Shown: positions 1 to 11,601 of the stretch, in pieces | Layout of the letters: each line of letters opens with the position of its first letter | Numbering within the stretch: the first letter of the stretch is position 1 | Origin: Cristatella mucedo | Lineage: Eukaryota > Bryozoa > Phylactolaemata > Cristatellidae | Length of the DNA: 64,000 bases | Reading direction: 5' to 3' | Assembly (NCBI GenBank): GCA_009760855.2 | Contig: WPIO01000007.1 | Span: 2,443,501 to 2,507,500, forward strand | Position numbers and translations under genes: made by a program | Notes under the pieces: generated by a model | Databases searched by the model: none | The model's input: only the letters and a program-made list of their open reading frames with translations | Told to the model about the DNA's origin: nothing

Positions 1-275
1 TGAGTGATAACAGGTACACTTTAGCATGCAAATGCACACTAAAGCGCACCACACGGATAGAGCAAATCTGTGAGGAGCAAGTCAGGTTTAAAATTAATGT
101 TCTTTCTCCTTAGAGGACAAGGCAAGCACTGCATGTTGGAAATACAACTCACATGAATGTAATGTATTCCATCTGTAACCCACGTAGCCATAAAGACTAA
201 GTGGGTGTTACGCAGGACAGTTTTGTATAGCTGCAAGCACAGCCCTACGCGGCTTTTCTCTATGCATTCGGTAAC

Positions 276-740
276 TAATAATAATATTAACGCACTTGAT
301 TACAGCGCCCTCGAGAACTCAATCTATTCTAGGCGCTTACTTGCTGCAAGGGGAAACACGATGAGATGATGAGTAATACATTATTGGTGAGCCCGTGCTG
401 AACATAGGTAAGGCGGTTGCTTCACGAACTCGGTCCGATGGTCGGGGGTTGCGATTGCTGCAGTGTGCACGATCTTATAGCCACTGCAAAGACGGGGGTG
501 CTTAGCCGCTAAAGGCTCTTCTTTTGCTATACAAAAAGACGGCTGTTAAAGCTAGGATTCGAATGGTGGGTGTATCATGCTTGCTAAACAACATGAATAA
601 CATGGTTCGGGGTGACATGAACAGGGGTCAGCATGCAGTGTGGTTAGTGGCAGAAGCAGTGTCAGCACGAATAAGCACATGAAGGACAAATCGACAGGGG
701 GGACCCACTAAATGCGTACTAAAGTAGGTGTGTTTCAACG
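276..740 (-). mobile_element. L2 family 2 3' fragment nested in family 1 copy
   Basis: Starts with an (AAT)n tail on the plus strand, then the conserved end (GCGCCCTCGAGAACTCAATC, AGGCGCTTAC) and 3' UTR similar to 10070-10690. It splits the family 1 copy and itself contains a SINE at about 395-565. Confidence 0.7.
395..565 (+). mobile_element. tRNA-derived SINE, type II
   Basis: Same family as 16685-16880: the portion with cactgcaaagacgggggtg, ctaaaggctcttcttttgct and atacaaaaag ends at gctgttaaagctag. The box B region is degenerate. Confidence 0.6.
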
Positions 741-2035
741 GAGTCAAAGAGACAGTGGGAGAGCGATAGCAGAGGCAGGAGAGCAGTGAGGCAGGTGAGT
801 AGCATGGGAAAGTAGCAGGCTCACGACTGCTGAAAAGGATGAGACCATAGTCAGGCTTCAGGGAAGGAGTTGTCAGTTTTGTAAAGACTTTTGGTGGATG
901 CGAGTTCTAACAGTCTAGGACGCTGCAGAGCTAAAGCTTCTGTCGCGCAACGGTTTTAAGAGGAGAAATGGTTACAAGCTGCAATTTATTGTCTACACAG
1001 ACTTGGCTGAGGGTCACGAAGGATGGCTGAAACTGGTGCAGCAGTTCATGGGCAGGTAGAGATACGGAGCCATAGCCGTGGCGTGGCGGAAGGGTGGGTC
1101 AGCGATAAGATACTTTGCTCTGTAGACAGCTGTGATGTACACTTCGATAACCGTCTTAGCTCTTTAGGGCAAAGGAGACACGTGGGTCTTAACATCGTGA
1201 AACTTGAAGAAGCTAGCCTTGGCTGGGCACGCCATATTTCATAGCCTGATTTTGTGGTGGGCCTGGACTTGGCATTCTTGAGGATAGCTCAGGCCGAAAG
1301 GAATTACAATATATCACGCCGAGACAGAACTAGAGGAGCTTGTCTAATTATTTTTTACAAGCCAGCTGTAAAGAAGACAGCTGCCTAATAAGGCGATTTG
1401 GGATTCCGGGAGGTGATGGGCAAGCTGTGGTCAGCAATCTTCTGAATGGAAGCATTTAAAATTTAGGCGGTTGTCGAAAACGACCCTAAATTTCTAGCAA
1501 ATCGTGGATGGTCGCATCGACACTATCATAAAGAGTAACTGCCGTTTTATATCGCAGCCTAGAACGCATGTTGGGGTGTGTTTCCTTAGTGAGCAGATCA
1601 GTTCGCTTTAATTCGGTCATTTAGGTTCAATTAAGATTTTTCCGACATCACGTGATTGAATGTCGGCAAGGCAAGCGATTCCGTTTATCAGTTTGCTGAG
1701 GCAGCAGATTCCGACGTCTGTGAATGACAAATAGCAGAGCTAATCGTCAGCATAAAAAGTGATATCCTACTCCATGGGCCTTAAATCACTTTTTTCCCAG
1801 AGGTTGAGGTGTTAAATGGAGAATAGGCACGGGAACATGTGACCGGACCCTTGAGGGACTCCAAATGGTTACCCGTCTTGCGTGTGAGACCTGACGCCCC
1901 ACACGACACAAGATTGAACACGATCAGACATGTTATGATTTTTAAACCAATGTCCCAGTTGCCAAATCATGTTGCCAGACGCGACTTCATTGCGCTATCA
2001 CATGGTGGCCAGCAGGAGAGGGGGCAGTGCATGTG

Positions 2036-2098
2036 AAGCAGCCAAGGCAGCAGCCAAACGCAGCAGCCAAACGGCGGCAGCCAAACGCAGCAGCCACA
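2036..2098. repeat. Minisatellite, unit like AGCAGCCAAACGC
   Basis: About five imperfect tandem units of 13-16 bp. Confidence 0.75.
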
Positions 2099-2486
2099 GC
2101 ACTCGTGCATTTCTATGTCCGATAACTGGTAACATCAGCCGTGGTTGAGGCATGCATATCTTTCTAGGACAAAGACGATGCTGAGCTTAGCGCAGCGATT
2201 GAACTTTACAACACTCTCAACAGACAGTTTCTATATTCGGTACACACGTTTTCTTCTAGTCATTGCATCGTTTTAAAGTTCCTAAGGCATCTGCCTTCTA
2301 ATCGTGTGCACGATTAATATAATAATAATAATAATTACCGATCACTCTTTTGCCTTTCCAGCTGGGCCAATATTATGTCAGATATTTACACTATGCGGAA
2401 CTCCTGCACTCCTCAGGCAATTTTACAAAAATCACGTTTATTCAGAATTTGCTGCAACTGACGCATGGGATTCACCTGCTGGCTGA

Positions 2487-2640
2487 CGACCAACTGATGA
2501 TAGATGCCCCCAGCGCCATGAGCTCGTCGTGCGTTCCGCCTCGACTGCGACTCCATCCTTGATGCCGACGATGATGTCGCCGTGCGCACGTGGACAGGCG
2601 ATAAGCAATGACTATAGTCTGCGGCCCTCGTGAGCCGCAG
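2487..2640 (-). pseudogene. Relic of gene B NBD1 H-loop exon
   Basis: Clear copy of gene A exon 54346-54510. I count about five single-base deletions and few substitutions, so the frame is destroyed. The homology ends near the exon borders. Confidence 0.85.
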
Positions 2641-3084
2641 CAGTGACAACAGTGCGATGTCAGCATTAAGCACCTCCTGAGGAGGCCTGTGCAGCTAGCT
2701 ATTAAGCATCATTCGAACAGCAGGAAATCAAGCAATGCAAGCTAACGAAATGCCAAACTGAGCTGCACAAGACTGCCAAGGCACCATTACTCCGTGGCAT
2801 TAAATAGAACAACAAACAGGGGTCCAAGGAAGGTCGTAAATGCTCCACAGATGTGCTGAGCAACTCTAATCCCACAAGGACAGAAAGCCCATTAAGACGC
2901 TCAGTAGCAGGCAGTCTGCCGGCGTAATATCGGCTACAGATTTCCCCATTTCTTTTAAGGAAAAGGAAAATCAAGGAACGTCGAGACAACTGGAAGCCAA
3001 CGATGGGATGGCATGACAGCGCACTGAAGAAGCTGGACGTCACATGTGTGATGCTACCTTGCACTCACCCCCCACCCGATTTGC

Positions 3085-3375
3085 GTCACAACATACCCTG
3101 ACTTGACCACATTTAAAAAGAACTTATTTAGGACAGCATTTAGTGGGTCCTGTGATTCGTCCTTTATGTACTTATGCGTGCTGACACTGTGCATGCTGCC
3201 ACTAACCACACGTGCATGTTGACCCTGCAGCATGTCACCCTAACCATGTTATTCATGTTGTTTATTAAACATGATACCACTCACCATTCAATCACATTTC
3301 CCCTTTTGCAGCAAATGTAAAGCGCCTAGACAAAAGATTGAGCTCTGAGGGCGCTTTTATTAAGTGTGTTATCAT
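3085..3375 (+). mobile_element. L2 family 2 3' end
   Basis: Matches the terminal 290 bp of 57800-58335: gaccacatttaaaaag, the CATGCTGCCACTAACCACAC block, gtaaagcgcctag and the GGGCGCTTTTATTAAGTGT terminus. Confidence 0.8.
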
Positions 3376-4014
3376 TTTAATTGAGTATCTGGTGAATATG
3401 CACCTTCTCTCCTAGAGAAGCTTGAATAGAACGGCGCTTGATATATAGTCCCCGGAGCTCAGACAGAAGTCGTGCGTGTGGCACTGCATCTATGACACGA
3501 CCATACAATTCGCTAATTTTTTGCACCAGTTTGCAGACAATATAGGGCACTGGCCAAAAGAATTGAGAGTGTGTCGTTGGATGAAGGTGCCGCCGCCCCT
3601 GTCGTTGTGGAGTGAGCCGTAACCATTCGAATGTGGTATGGTAGATGGTGCCTGCGAGTAAATAGATGTGCATGGGGCAGTCGCGGGGAGCCAGGATTCC
3701 TCGGGGAGAGAGGTGTAGGGAGTCATGCTTCCCCGCTCCGTGCGCCGTGAAACTACCTCGCGATGGTTCGTACGTCCGGCAGACGTTCTGCACTGTCAAT
3801 GCGGCGAAACTTCGGTTGATCATAATAGAATTCGCTTTGTACCGATTGCGCTCGCAGAAGTTGGCATGGCACCTCCGCGGCCATAGCAGATAGTTGACTG
3901 CACGTTTAGGCCGTTATAACAGATATAAGTTATTAAAACACATAAGGCCGGACATCACCTAAACCGAAAACTGAAAACGCGCTGGCTCTGTGTTTGCTAT
4001 AGTCGGCTCGCTGC

Positions 4015-4140
4015 CGCACTACTGCGCTGCATCTCACTGAACTGCTCTGCTGCCACTGTAAGCTGCTGCCACTGCATCTGCAGCCACTGAAACTGCTGCC
4101 ACTTGTACTCTGCTGCCAACTTAATCTGCGTCTAACTTCA
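4015..4140. repeat. Degenerate CTGC-rich minisatellite
   Basis: Irregular repeats of an ACTGCTGCC-like unit directly beside the relic NBD1 exon. Confidence 0.6.
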
Positions 4141-4216
4141 CCTGCTGCGCAACTGAGGCATGCCGCAACTGCATTCACGAACACTATTTCCCAGTCGGCT
4201 TGCACCAGTGCCAAGA

Positions 4217-4392
4217 ATTCGCTCTCCATGATCAGCGCGCTGAACTGGCCTCGTCCAGCAGTAAGTACTTCTGGTCAGTTGTTGAAACGGGTCCCGCGAC
4301 ACTTGCCTATTGCGCTGCTGTATCCTGGCCGCCGCGTTCAGCTGAGCGCCTCGCTCACCAACGACGAGCGTGTCGATTCCCTGCGGCAAAAA
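4217..4392 (-). pseudogene. Relic of gene B NBD1 signature exon
   Basis: The stretch around 4338-4390 matches the [12 protein letters not shown] codons of gene A exon 54729-54899, with an extra triplet and small indels. 4240-4330 resembles the rest only loosely. No usable frame remains. Confidence 0.7.
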
Positions 4393-4439
4393 ATTACCAG
4401 CCCTGACGCACGAGCAATGGGGGAAATAGCCTGAACGCC

Positions 4440-5865
4440 TGCGTTGTAATTAGGGTCGTGGATGTACATACCTAGGATTAATCCAAGGATAGTGGACACA
4501 TGACAGTGCACAAGGCAGTAACCAACTAGAGGACTAAAGTGCGCCCGTCGAGTGGCTCACCGCTCTACATGCCCATTCGAGCCAATGGAGCATTACGGGT
4601 CTCTCCTTTGGTACTCCCAGTGTTCTATTGCTTTAGATCTCTGACGACTATTGCAAGAATCTGAAAAACTTAAATAATAGTTTTTTAAAAACCATAAAAA
4701 CGTTAGCGCTGCTACAACCAAATAACAATGCAACTTATATGTGTTTTCGGATTACAATTTTCTAAAACTTTTCAAGTTCAGCCTAACAGAAGAAAAATGT
4801 GATTGAGAGGGAAGCGATAAAGCAAACCTGCCTGGCCTCCGCTAAACCACTGTCCGCAAAAGGCTTTGAGCTCGCCCTGCTCTGGAAACGACGTCGAGCC
4901 TGTGAGTAAGCTGCAAATTACTTTTTACTTCACCTCGGAGTAATACAATAAATCTCGGAAATAAGAAGCAACCAGACAGACAAAAATCTGTCCACAGTAA
5001 TTGCTAGCAGCTCCAGACGGATTAGATTTTCACTTCTGCAGCTTAATAACTTTGGTCTCCAGCTCAGAGGCAATGACTAGTATATATAAACGCAGCTATC
5101 CGGTGTAGCTTCGTTAAACTAATGTGCGACTGTATGCCACCACACCACGGAAATTTGCCTAATTAGTGACAACCAACAAGCCGCCACCGGGGGGAACTAA
5201 GCGAGGAAGAATAGGCCAGAAAAAGCATTAGTCAAAGGTTATGTTTTTCAAAGTTGTTCTTTTTAGAATTACAGCCGTTCCCGTGTTTTTCTCTATTTCT
5301 CTTGCGCTATTTGTTTGCTCGTCCATCTTTTTGAACAGCCTCGACCGACCCTATGCAAACGACCATTGTTCATTTTGTACATGTTTAAGCCAATACAAAG
5401 TTGCTTGTGCGGCAGCAGTTATTTTGGGTGGTTAGACCCTTTTCAGAATACTGTGCGGTGTCTGAAAATTCGTCTCAGTCTTAGCCTTTCTTAAGCTTGT
5501 TGCTATTTCGGAGCTATTTTGCAGTGATATCTGCATTTAGGCATCTTCAAACGTTAGCCATTTGAGATGGCATTTAGTTGCAAATGAGTACAACGTGGAA
5601 CTGAGTCCTACAGGAATCTACACTGAGGGTACAGAGAAAAATTCTCACCTCTGCCCACAAAGCCTTTTTTTATACCTAGCTAAACTGCTGCCACCAGTTT
5701 CAGACTCCTCATACCCTCAGGACCTCGACAGAAAATAAATGAGGCATTCCGTCTTTTCACTTAAGACTATGGTGACAAAACGCTTGAGCTCCGGAGGCTC
5801 TAGACTATGGACCTCACGTCCACAATTCTTATGCAGCTGCGTCTTAGCTTTGTAGAGTTGTACGT
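4440..5865. other. No recognisable feature
   Basis: AT-richer DNA. I see no splice-flanked conserved exon. 5640-5865 has weak L2-like words (family 1 ORF2 C-terminal region, plus strand) too decayed to delimit. Confidence 0.5.
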
Positions 5866-5869
5866 ACTA

Positions 5870-7500
5870 AGGATGTAATGTAATGTATCTGCGTCAGTAA
5901 CTCCACAAAGTCATAAAGACCATGTGGGTGTTACGCAGGAGAGTTTTGTATAGCGCACTCACAGCCTAAGCGGCTTTCGGTACGCATTCGGTACCCAACA
6001 GACTTCGTAGTCTATAAGCGGAGGAAAGGGACAGCTAATTTATTGTCCACACAGGACCTGAGGGCGCGAACAGACTGAAACTGATGCAGCAGTTCAGCTA
6101 GGTACGAAGGAGCCAAGCCGTGGCGGGCCTTGTGGGTCAGCGTAAGAACTTTGCTCTGTATCCTTTGCTCAACCGGCAACCATCCTAGCTCTTTCAGCAA
6201 AAGTGACACGTGCTCAAACCGCTGGGACTTGAAGACCAGCCTTGCAGCCATATTCATAGTCCGCTGTAGTGGCATAATGGCTTTCTTTGGCAGCCCAGCC
6301 AAAAGGGAATTACAATAATCAAGCCGAGACAGAACTAAAGAGCTAGTTAAATTTTTACAAGCCACTGTGGGAGACAGCTTCTAATCTTGGATAGGGATCG
6401 GATGTGATGGCTAGCTGTAGAGGCAGTCTTCTGAATGAAGCTTTTGAAATTGAGGCAGCTGTCGAAAACGACACCTAAATTACGAGCACGTGGTGAAGGT
6501 CGCACAATAGCATCACCTATTAGAACAGCAAAGCCTTTTAATCCAGCCACACGCTTAGGGTGTCCTATGAGCAGCAGTTCGGTTTTATCGTCATTTAATT
6601 TCAGGAAGTTTTCCGACATCCAGGATACAATTGAGTATCGTCAGCATAGAAGTGATATCCTATTCCATGGGCCTTAATCACTTTTCCCAGAGGTTGTGTA
6701 TAAATGGAGAACAGCAAGGGACCGAGTACAGACCCTTGAGGGACTTCACAGGTGACCCTTCTCATGTCTGAGACCTGACCCCCACACGACACGGATTGAA
6801 CACGATCAGACAAGTATGATTTAAACCACGCCAGTGCTTCGTCTGCCAGACCGATCGTTGTTCTCAATCGTTCAAGCAGAACTTCGTGATCAATGGTGTC
6901 GAAGGCAGCAGACAGATCTAGCAGAGCTAGGGCAGTGACATTCCCGTCGTCGTTGCCACGTAGAATGTCATTGTTAACACGGAGGAGAGCAGTTTCAGTA
7001 GAGTGCTGCCTCTTGAACCCTGATTGAAATGTTTCTGATATTCCATTATTTTCAATATGTTCAACTAGCTGCTTAGCAATAATTTTTTCAAGAATCTTTG
7101 ACAAGAATGGAAGAAGGGAAACTGGACGATAGTTTGCTAGGACCTCTGCGTCTAATCCAGGCTTTTTAAGAATAGGTCTAACGATTGCCGATTTGAAGCC
7201 CAAAGAAGCATTAAAAATCTTGGTTATGGCAGGGCTAAGTTGGTCTGCAAGTGAAGACCACAGAGATGAAGGTATAGGGTCTTCAGGAGACGAGCTCTTT
7301 TTGCTAGACCTTATTAAGGCAGCCACATCACAGGCAGAAACATCGGAGAATCTTTTAAGAAAGGTCACAGGTTGAGGAACGGCGATTGATTTGGTCGGAG
7401 GGGGCTTAATGGAGGCACGAATGTGCACAATTTTTTCAGTAAAGAAGGCTGAAAACTTTTCGGCTGAGCCCTTAATATCTGGGGAGTAAGACCTCACAGC
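5870..7500 (-). mobile_element. L2-clade LINE, family 1, reverse transcriptase copy
   Basis: 5'-truncated non-LTR retrotransposon. A 361-codon frame (6601-7686 as an open frame; homology begins about 7500) holds RT motifs in order: PIPSSLWSSLADQL, IVRPILKKPG, ANYRPVSLLPFLSKILEKI, LLDLSAAFDTIDHEVLLERL, CEVPQGSVLGPLLFSIYT and FYADDTQLY. It shifts into the frames at 6347-6619 (FLKLNDDKTELLLIG, RNLGVVFD) and 6012-6365 (RLDYCNSLLAGLP). The catalytic YADD is kept; the endonuclease domain is missing. Non-autonomous as it stands. Confidence 0.9.
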
Positions 7501-7509
7501 ATTGGCCAG

Positions 7510-8170
7510 TAAAATGATAATGGTAGTAATCATAAGACATTTACGTAGCATCCTAAAAAAAACTAAACATTTCTTTGGGCAATCTTGCATATATGCTGTA
7601 GAAGAAACAAGTTCATTGATCAGTGATAAAATGCTCAGTGCCATCATGCATAAACACACTAAAGACAATTCACAAGGACCCAGCAAATGCTGCTAGGAAC
7701 AGGTGTGTTTTTAGCTTATTTTTAACTGTTAAATCGGGTGGGGGAGGGGTGTCACGACGTCAGTCGGAGCGAGTTCCAGGCTTTGACAGCACATAAACTT
7801 AAGGCACGATTCATAAAGGATTTGACTTAGGTTTGAAGCGCAGCTCAACGCCTTGAATCAGAAGAACGACAGTATGTATGTATCCTGTCTGTAACTCCAC
7901 AAAGCCACAAACACTATGTGGGTGGTAGGAAGATGAGTTCTCTATAGCTCACTCAAAGCCTAAGCTTTCGGTACGAATTCGGTAGCCAACAGTGTATGGT
8001 GCTTAAATCTGATTGAAAAGTAGTCTGGATAGGTGGGCTTGAGCAAGAGAATGAAGGATCTTAAGTTGAGTGACAAAACATTGAAGTCGATATGCTACTT
8101 TATGAGGAGCCGGTGCAAGTCAGTAAGAAATGGTGTAATATGACAACTGCAACGTTCATGATGCTACTAT
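7510..8170 (-). mobile_element. L2 family 2/3 3' end, with a nested family 1 tail
   Basis: 7510-7865 and 7993-8170 match the 3' UTR and C-terminal ORF region of family 2 on the minus strand. The 7866-7992 piece matches the family 1 terminus (compare 5880-5998), so it is an insertion. Confidence 0.65.
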
Positions 8171-8653
8171 AGATGTTTAGGTAGAATTCAGATATATGAT
8201 CTCCTAAACTATTCAAATGACTTAATTATGCAAATTATATCTATAAGTGACATTTTTCATTTTTTTAACCATTTTTCAATGGAAAGGTCGTATGGATCAT
8301 GCTGATACAAAGTTAATTTGCAAAGGCTGGAGCTTGGGTGAATCTAAAAAAGTTTAAGTCAAGAATATCTGTAAATAGCATGGTGAGTTTAGGCTAGCAT
8401 AGGCCACGAGTGTCCTGAAAAGTGTTGCCTCCTGCCGTATGAATAGCCCTGTGGCAACAAAACGTTCCAAGTATTTTCTTGTCCCACTCCTAAATATAAA
8501 ATACAATCTTTTAGCATGGGATTCTTTTTACTGATGTAAAACATCTGCTTGGCTTGGCTAGTCTTTAAATCACGACCGTCGATGGAAGCACATTGATGGC
8601 ATGCGGGTATCGCTGCTGCAGAGGGTGCAACCTAGGAGCCGGCGGCCACTCAC

Positions 8654-8856
8654 CAGGGCAACTTGGTTATGAACTCGTGAGCGTTTGCCTCCATGGCAGC
8701 CTTCTCGATATCCTGCTGTGTCACGCCATCACGTCCATAGCGGATGTTCTCGGCGATCGTGGTGGCAAAGAGCACGGGCTCCTGGCTCACGATGCCGATC
8801 TGGCGCCTCAGCCAGCGCAAGTTCAGCTTCCGGATGTCCTGCCCGTCCAGCTCCAC
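8654..8856 (-). pseudogene. Gene B NBD1 Q-loop exon, one base lost at its end
   Basis: Encodes [28 protein letters not shown] and [14 protein letters not shown], like gene A 55013-55216. It is 203 bp instead of 204 because a base is missing in the last codons. The preceding 110-bp intron is almost identical to that of gene A. Confidence 0.92.
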
Positions 8857-8966
8857 CTGTGACGAGGAGATGGTACAACATAACAACAGAAGGAGCCAAG
8901 CGGCCATAACGCTGTGCTGCTGCACAGATGTGTTGCAGGTCTGGAGGGATGCAAAGTCGGCCGAAC

Positions 8967-9097
8967 CTGTCCGCTCAGCGGGTCGTAGAAACCTCTGTAT
9001 GAGCTGCACGGTCGGTCGTGCTCTTGCCGCAGCCGCTCGGACCGACGAGTGCTACGGTCTGGCCAGAGCGGACTTGCAGAGTCAGCCCTCGAAGAAC
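8967..9097 (-). pseudogene. Gene B NBD1 Walker A exon with 5 extra bases
   Basis: Same as gene A 55327-55452 through [11 protein letters not shown] 4-bp tandem duplication right after the Walker A codons and one extra T further on then shift the frame to a TGA. 131 bp against 126 bp. Splice sites are unchanged. Confidence 0.92.
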
Positions 9098-9343
9098 CTG
9101 CCCACAGCGAAAGGCTGCCAGTGCATGTGCTGCTGCCTGCAAAGCTGCTTTACTTTGTGCCAGCAGCAGCACGGTGTGGCTGAAAAGGGCACTTGCCAGC
9201 AACGAGTCACTGTCAACAGTAGCAACAGTTTCAAATGTGTGATGGCAGATATGTGCATTTAGTTTACAGAAAAATAAGAGCAGATGAGTACCATTAGCCT
9301 GGCAACAGTGACAATGGACTCAATGCAAAGTGATGCCCAATAC

Positions 9344-9453
9344 CTTCACGTCAGGCCTCGATGGGTAGTTAAAGTGGACATCGTGAAATGTGATATTGCC
9401 AGAAATTGATTGTGGTCGCTCCCCTGCTTCGGATTCACTGTTAATGTGTGGAC
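9344..9453 (-). pseudogene. Gene B NBD1 exon with A-loop, one base lost
   Basis: Homologous to gene A 55597-55707 (INSE, then [15 protein letters not shown]), with acceptor ctttacag and donor AAG|gtattg kept. It is 110 bp instead of 111, the missing base lying near the 5' end, so the upstream frame runs to a TGA inside the exon. Confidence 0.88.
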
Positions 9454-9884
9454 CTGTAAAGGACCTAGATCGGATGGCCATTCACAGTCATCCCACCATA
9501 TTTATGCCGGCTAGTCAACTCGGCAAAAAAACACTTTACAATCGTTATAAGAATGGTCAATTGCAAGTACATGTATTTGCACATATAGAAACTCACCGCA
9601 AGAAATTGTTTGCATCTCGAATCTTGCCATAAATTACCTCTGAATTTGTGGACTCTTTTGTCGTGTCATTGATAAATACAGAAAATGTTTGGGATTACAG
9701 TACACAGTAATTTTCATGCACCAGGTGCCCAAAACGTTCATGCTGAGGCTATCTCCCGTATAATACCATTGCATGGTCGGATATAGACAGCTTTGTTTGA
9801 AATGACTATTAACACATCCTGCTCTTATGCCTAAACCTTGTGCTCATTTTCACCTTCTTGTCCGTATAAAAGATAAGAGATAAA

Positions 9885-10020
9885 AGAAACTAGCCGATTT
9901 AACAGCCTTTTTTATAGCAGCCGAAAAGACTATCACCAGCCTTTGCAGCGATAATATAAGATTGCACATCAAAGGATTCGGACCTGCGACCTCGGCACCG
10001 AGGTCGGGAAGAGCAGCCGC
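9885..10020 (-). mobile_element. tRNA-derived SINE, type II
   Basis: Reverse orientation copy beginning with gccgatttaacagcc and running to the box B-like region (ggattcggacctgcgacctc). Confidence 0.65.
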
Positions 10021-10059
10021 CTAATGTGATATACAAAGTAAAATAAATCTGATGGACTA

Positions 10060-10690
10060 ATAATAATACACTTGGTATACCACCCTCAGAGAACTCAATC
10101 TCTTTCTAGGCACTTTACAATTGCTGCAAAGGAAGCACGATCGAATGGTTAGTGGTAGCACGCTGAATACACAACAAGAATAACAAGGTTTGGGCTGACA
10201 TGCACAGGGTCAGCGTGCAAGTATGGTTAGTGGCAGATGCACAGTGTCAGCATGCATTAGCACATAAAGGAAGAATCCCTGTAAACCACTAAATGCTGTG
10301 AAGAATAGGTGCGTTTTTTGTTCTTTTTAAATATGGACAAGTCAGGAAATGCCGTGAGTGAGTGAGAGCACGTCGGGAGTGAGTTCCGGGCTTTGGAAGC
10401 ATACGAACTAAAGGCACGGCCTCCTTTGGATTTGAGATTTGTAAGAGGTATGGGTAAACAGTTGGATTCCAAAATAAGCGAGTGGTACGATGCTTAGCCT
10501 GGTGGTGGTGGAGTAGATCTGATAAGTAGGCTGGAGCCACAGAATGAAGGGACCTAAAAGTGAGTGACAAAACCTTGAAGCCGATTCGTTGCTTGACTGG
10601 GAGCCAGAGCAGGGTCGGCAAGGAGTGGTGTGGTGTGGCAGCTGCTACGCTCACGACAGACAAGTCTAGCTGCACGGAAGAGATTCTCAG
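10060..10690 (-). mobile_element. L2 family 2 3' part
   Basis: Tail TAATAATACACTTGGTATAC, the conserved GCGC end, 3' UTR, then coding remnants that read LLWLPVKQRIGFKVLSLTFR and SLHSVAPAYLSDLL. Inserted in the 8.8-kb intron of gene B. Confidence 0.85.
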
Positions 10691-11476
10691 TATTCCTTAA
10701 TTTTTGTAAATCAGACAAACAGCGGATTTAAGTTCCTACCATAGTGTGGTCATCGATATATTTCAAATTTTCAAGATGTTCAGTCCATGGCTGGGAATAC
10801 CTAAAATGGGGCACTTTCAAACGCTGATGTTGAAAGAGCGATGTTGTATTACAGTGGTTCCGGCAGCGGCAGGTCTTATGGAGTCTCACTGAGACACGAG
10901 CGATTTCCTCAACCCATACATATACGAGAGCTCGACGAATCACAGAAGACGTCAAGATATATAACAGATATTAATGACCTGCCGCTGCACTCCGTCAGTG
11001 GCTTAATTACTAGCCACAGGTGAAGAGTAGGCTGTGCTGTGTCAATGGTGTAACTATTGGCCGTAATCGAGGCATACATTAGCCTCAGGGCGCTTTGCTA
11101 ATTGCAAAAGCAGAAGGCGCAGGTGAACATAACAGCAATAATAATTAGAATAATAATAATAATAATAATGGTAATTCGTGCACATACAGGATAACTAAAA
11201 CTTTTTCTAAGCAATTGGACCCAAACTAGAAAGGAAGCAAATCAATTGATTTGTGATAACATGTAAATGCATAAGCATGCATAAGCACACAGTAGACAAG
11301 TCGAAAAGACAGAAAAGGCTACCAGAACATGAAGTCTAATAGCACTTTTTACATCATCATCAAGTCGGGTGATGATACAATTGTGGTTGTGTTTCTCTGT
11401 GTGCATAATTAAGATCGCTGGGAATGCCGGCACACTGCCGGTGCAGGCAGACCGGTAGTGCCCTAAGGTAGTGTTT

Positions 11477-11601
11477 TAATGATGAGGAACAGAGCGCCAG
11501 GCAGTAGCTCTAGAGAGAGTGTCGTAGAGCCAGCCTGATATACACCATGTCTATGGTACTGGGTGCACCGGGGCGGGTCCACAGGGTGATTGATAGCAGT
11601 G
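11477..11601 (+). repeat. Left terminal inverted repeat of the 11.5-kb element
   Basis: 125 bp, pairs with 12058-12181. Confidence 0.9.

Larger units (their letters stand above)
155..2000 (-). mobile_element. L2-clade LINE, family 1, decayed and interrupted
   Basis: Same sequence family as 5870-7500: the 3' end matches 155-275 and continues at about 755-2000, where the region equivalent to the RT C-terminal part and downstream ORF is recognisable but full of indels. 276 to about 740 is a later insertion. Confidence 0.75.
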
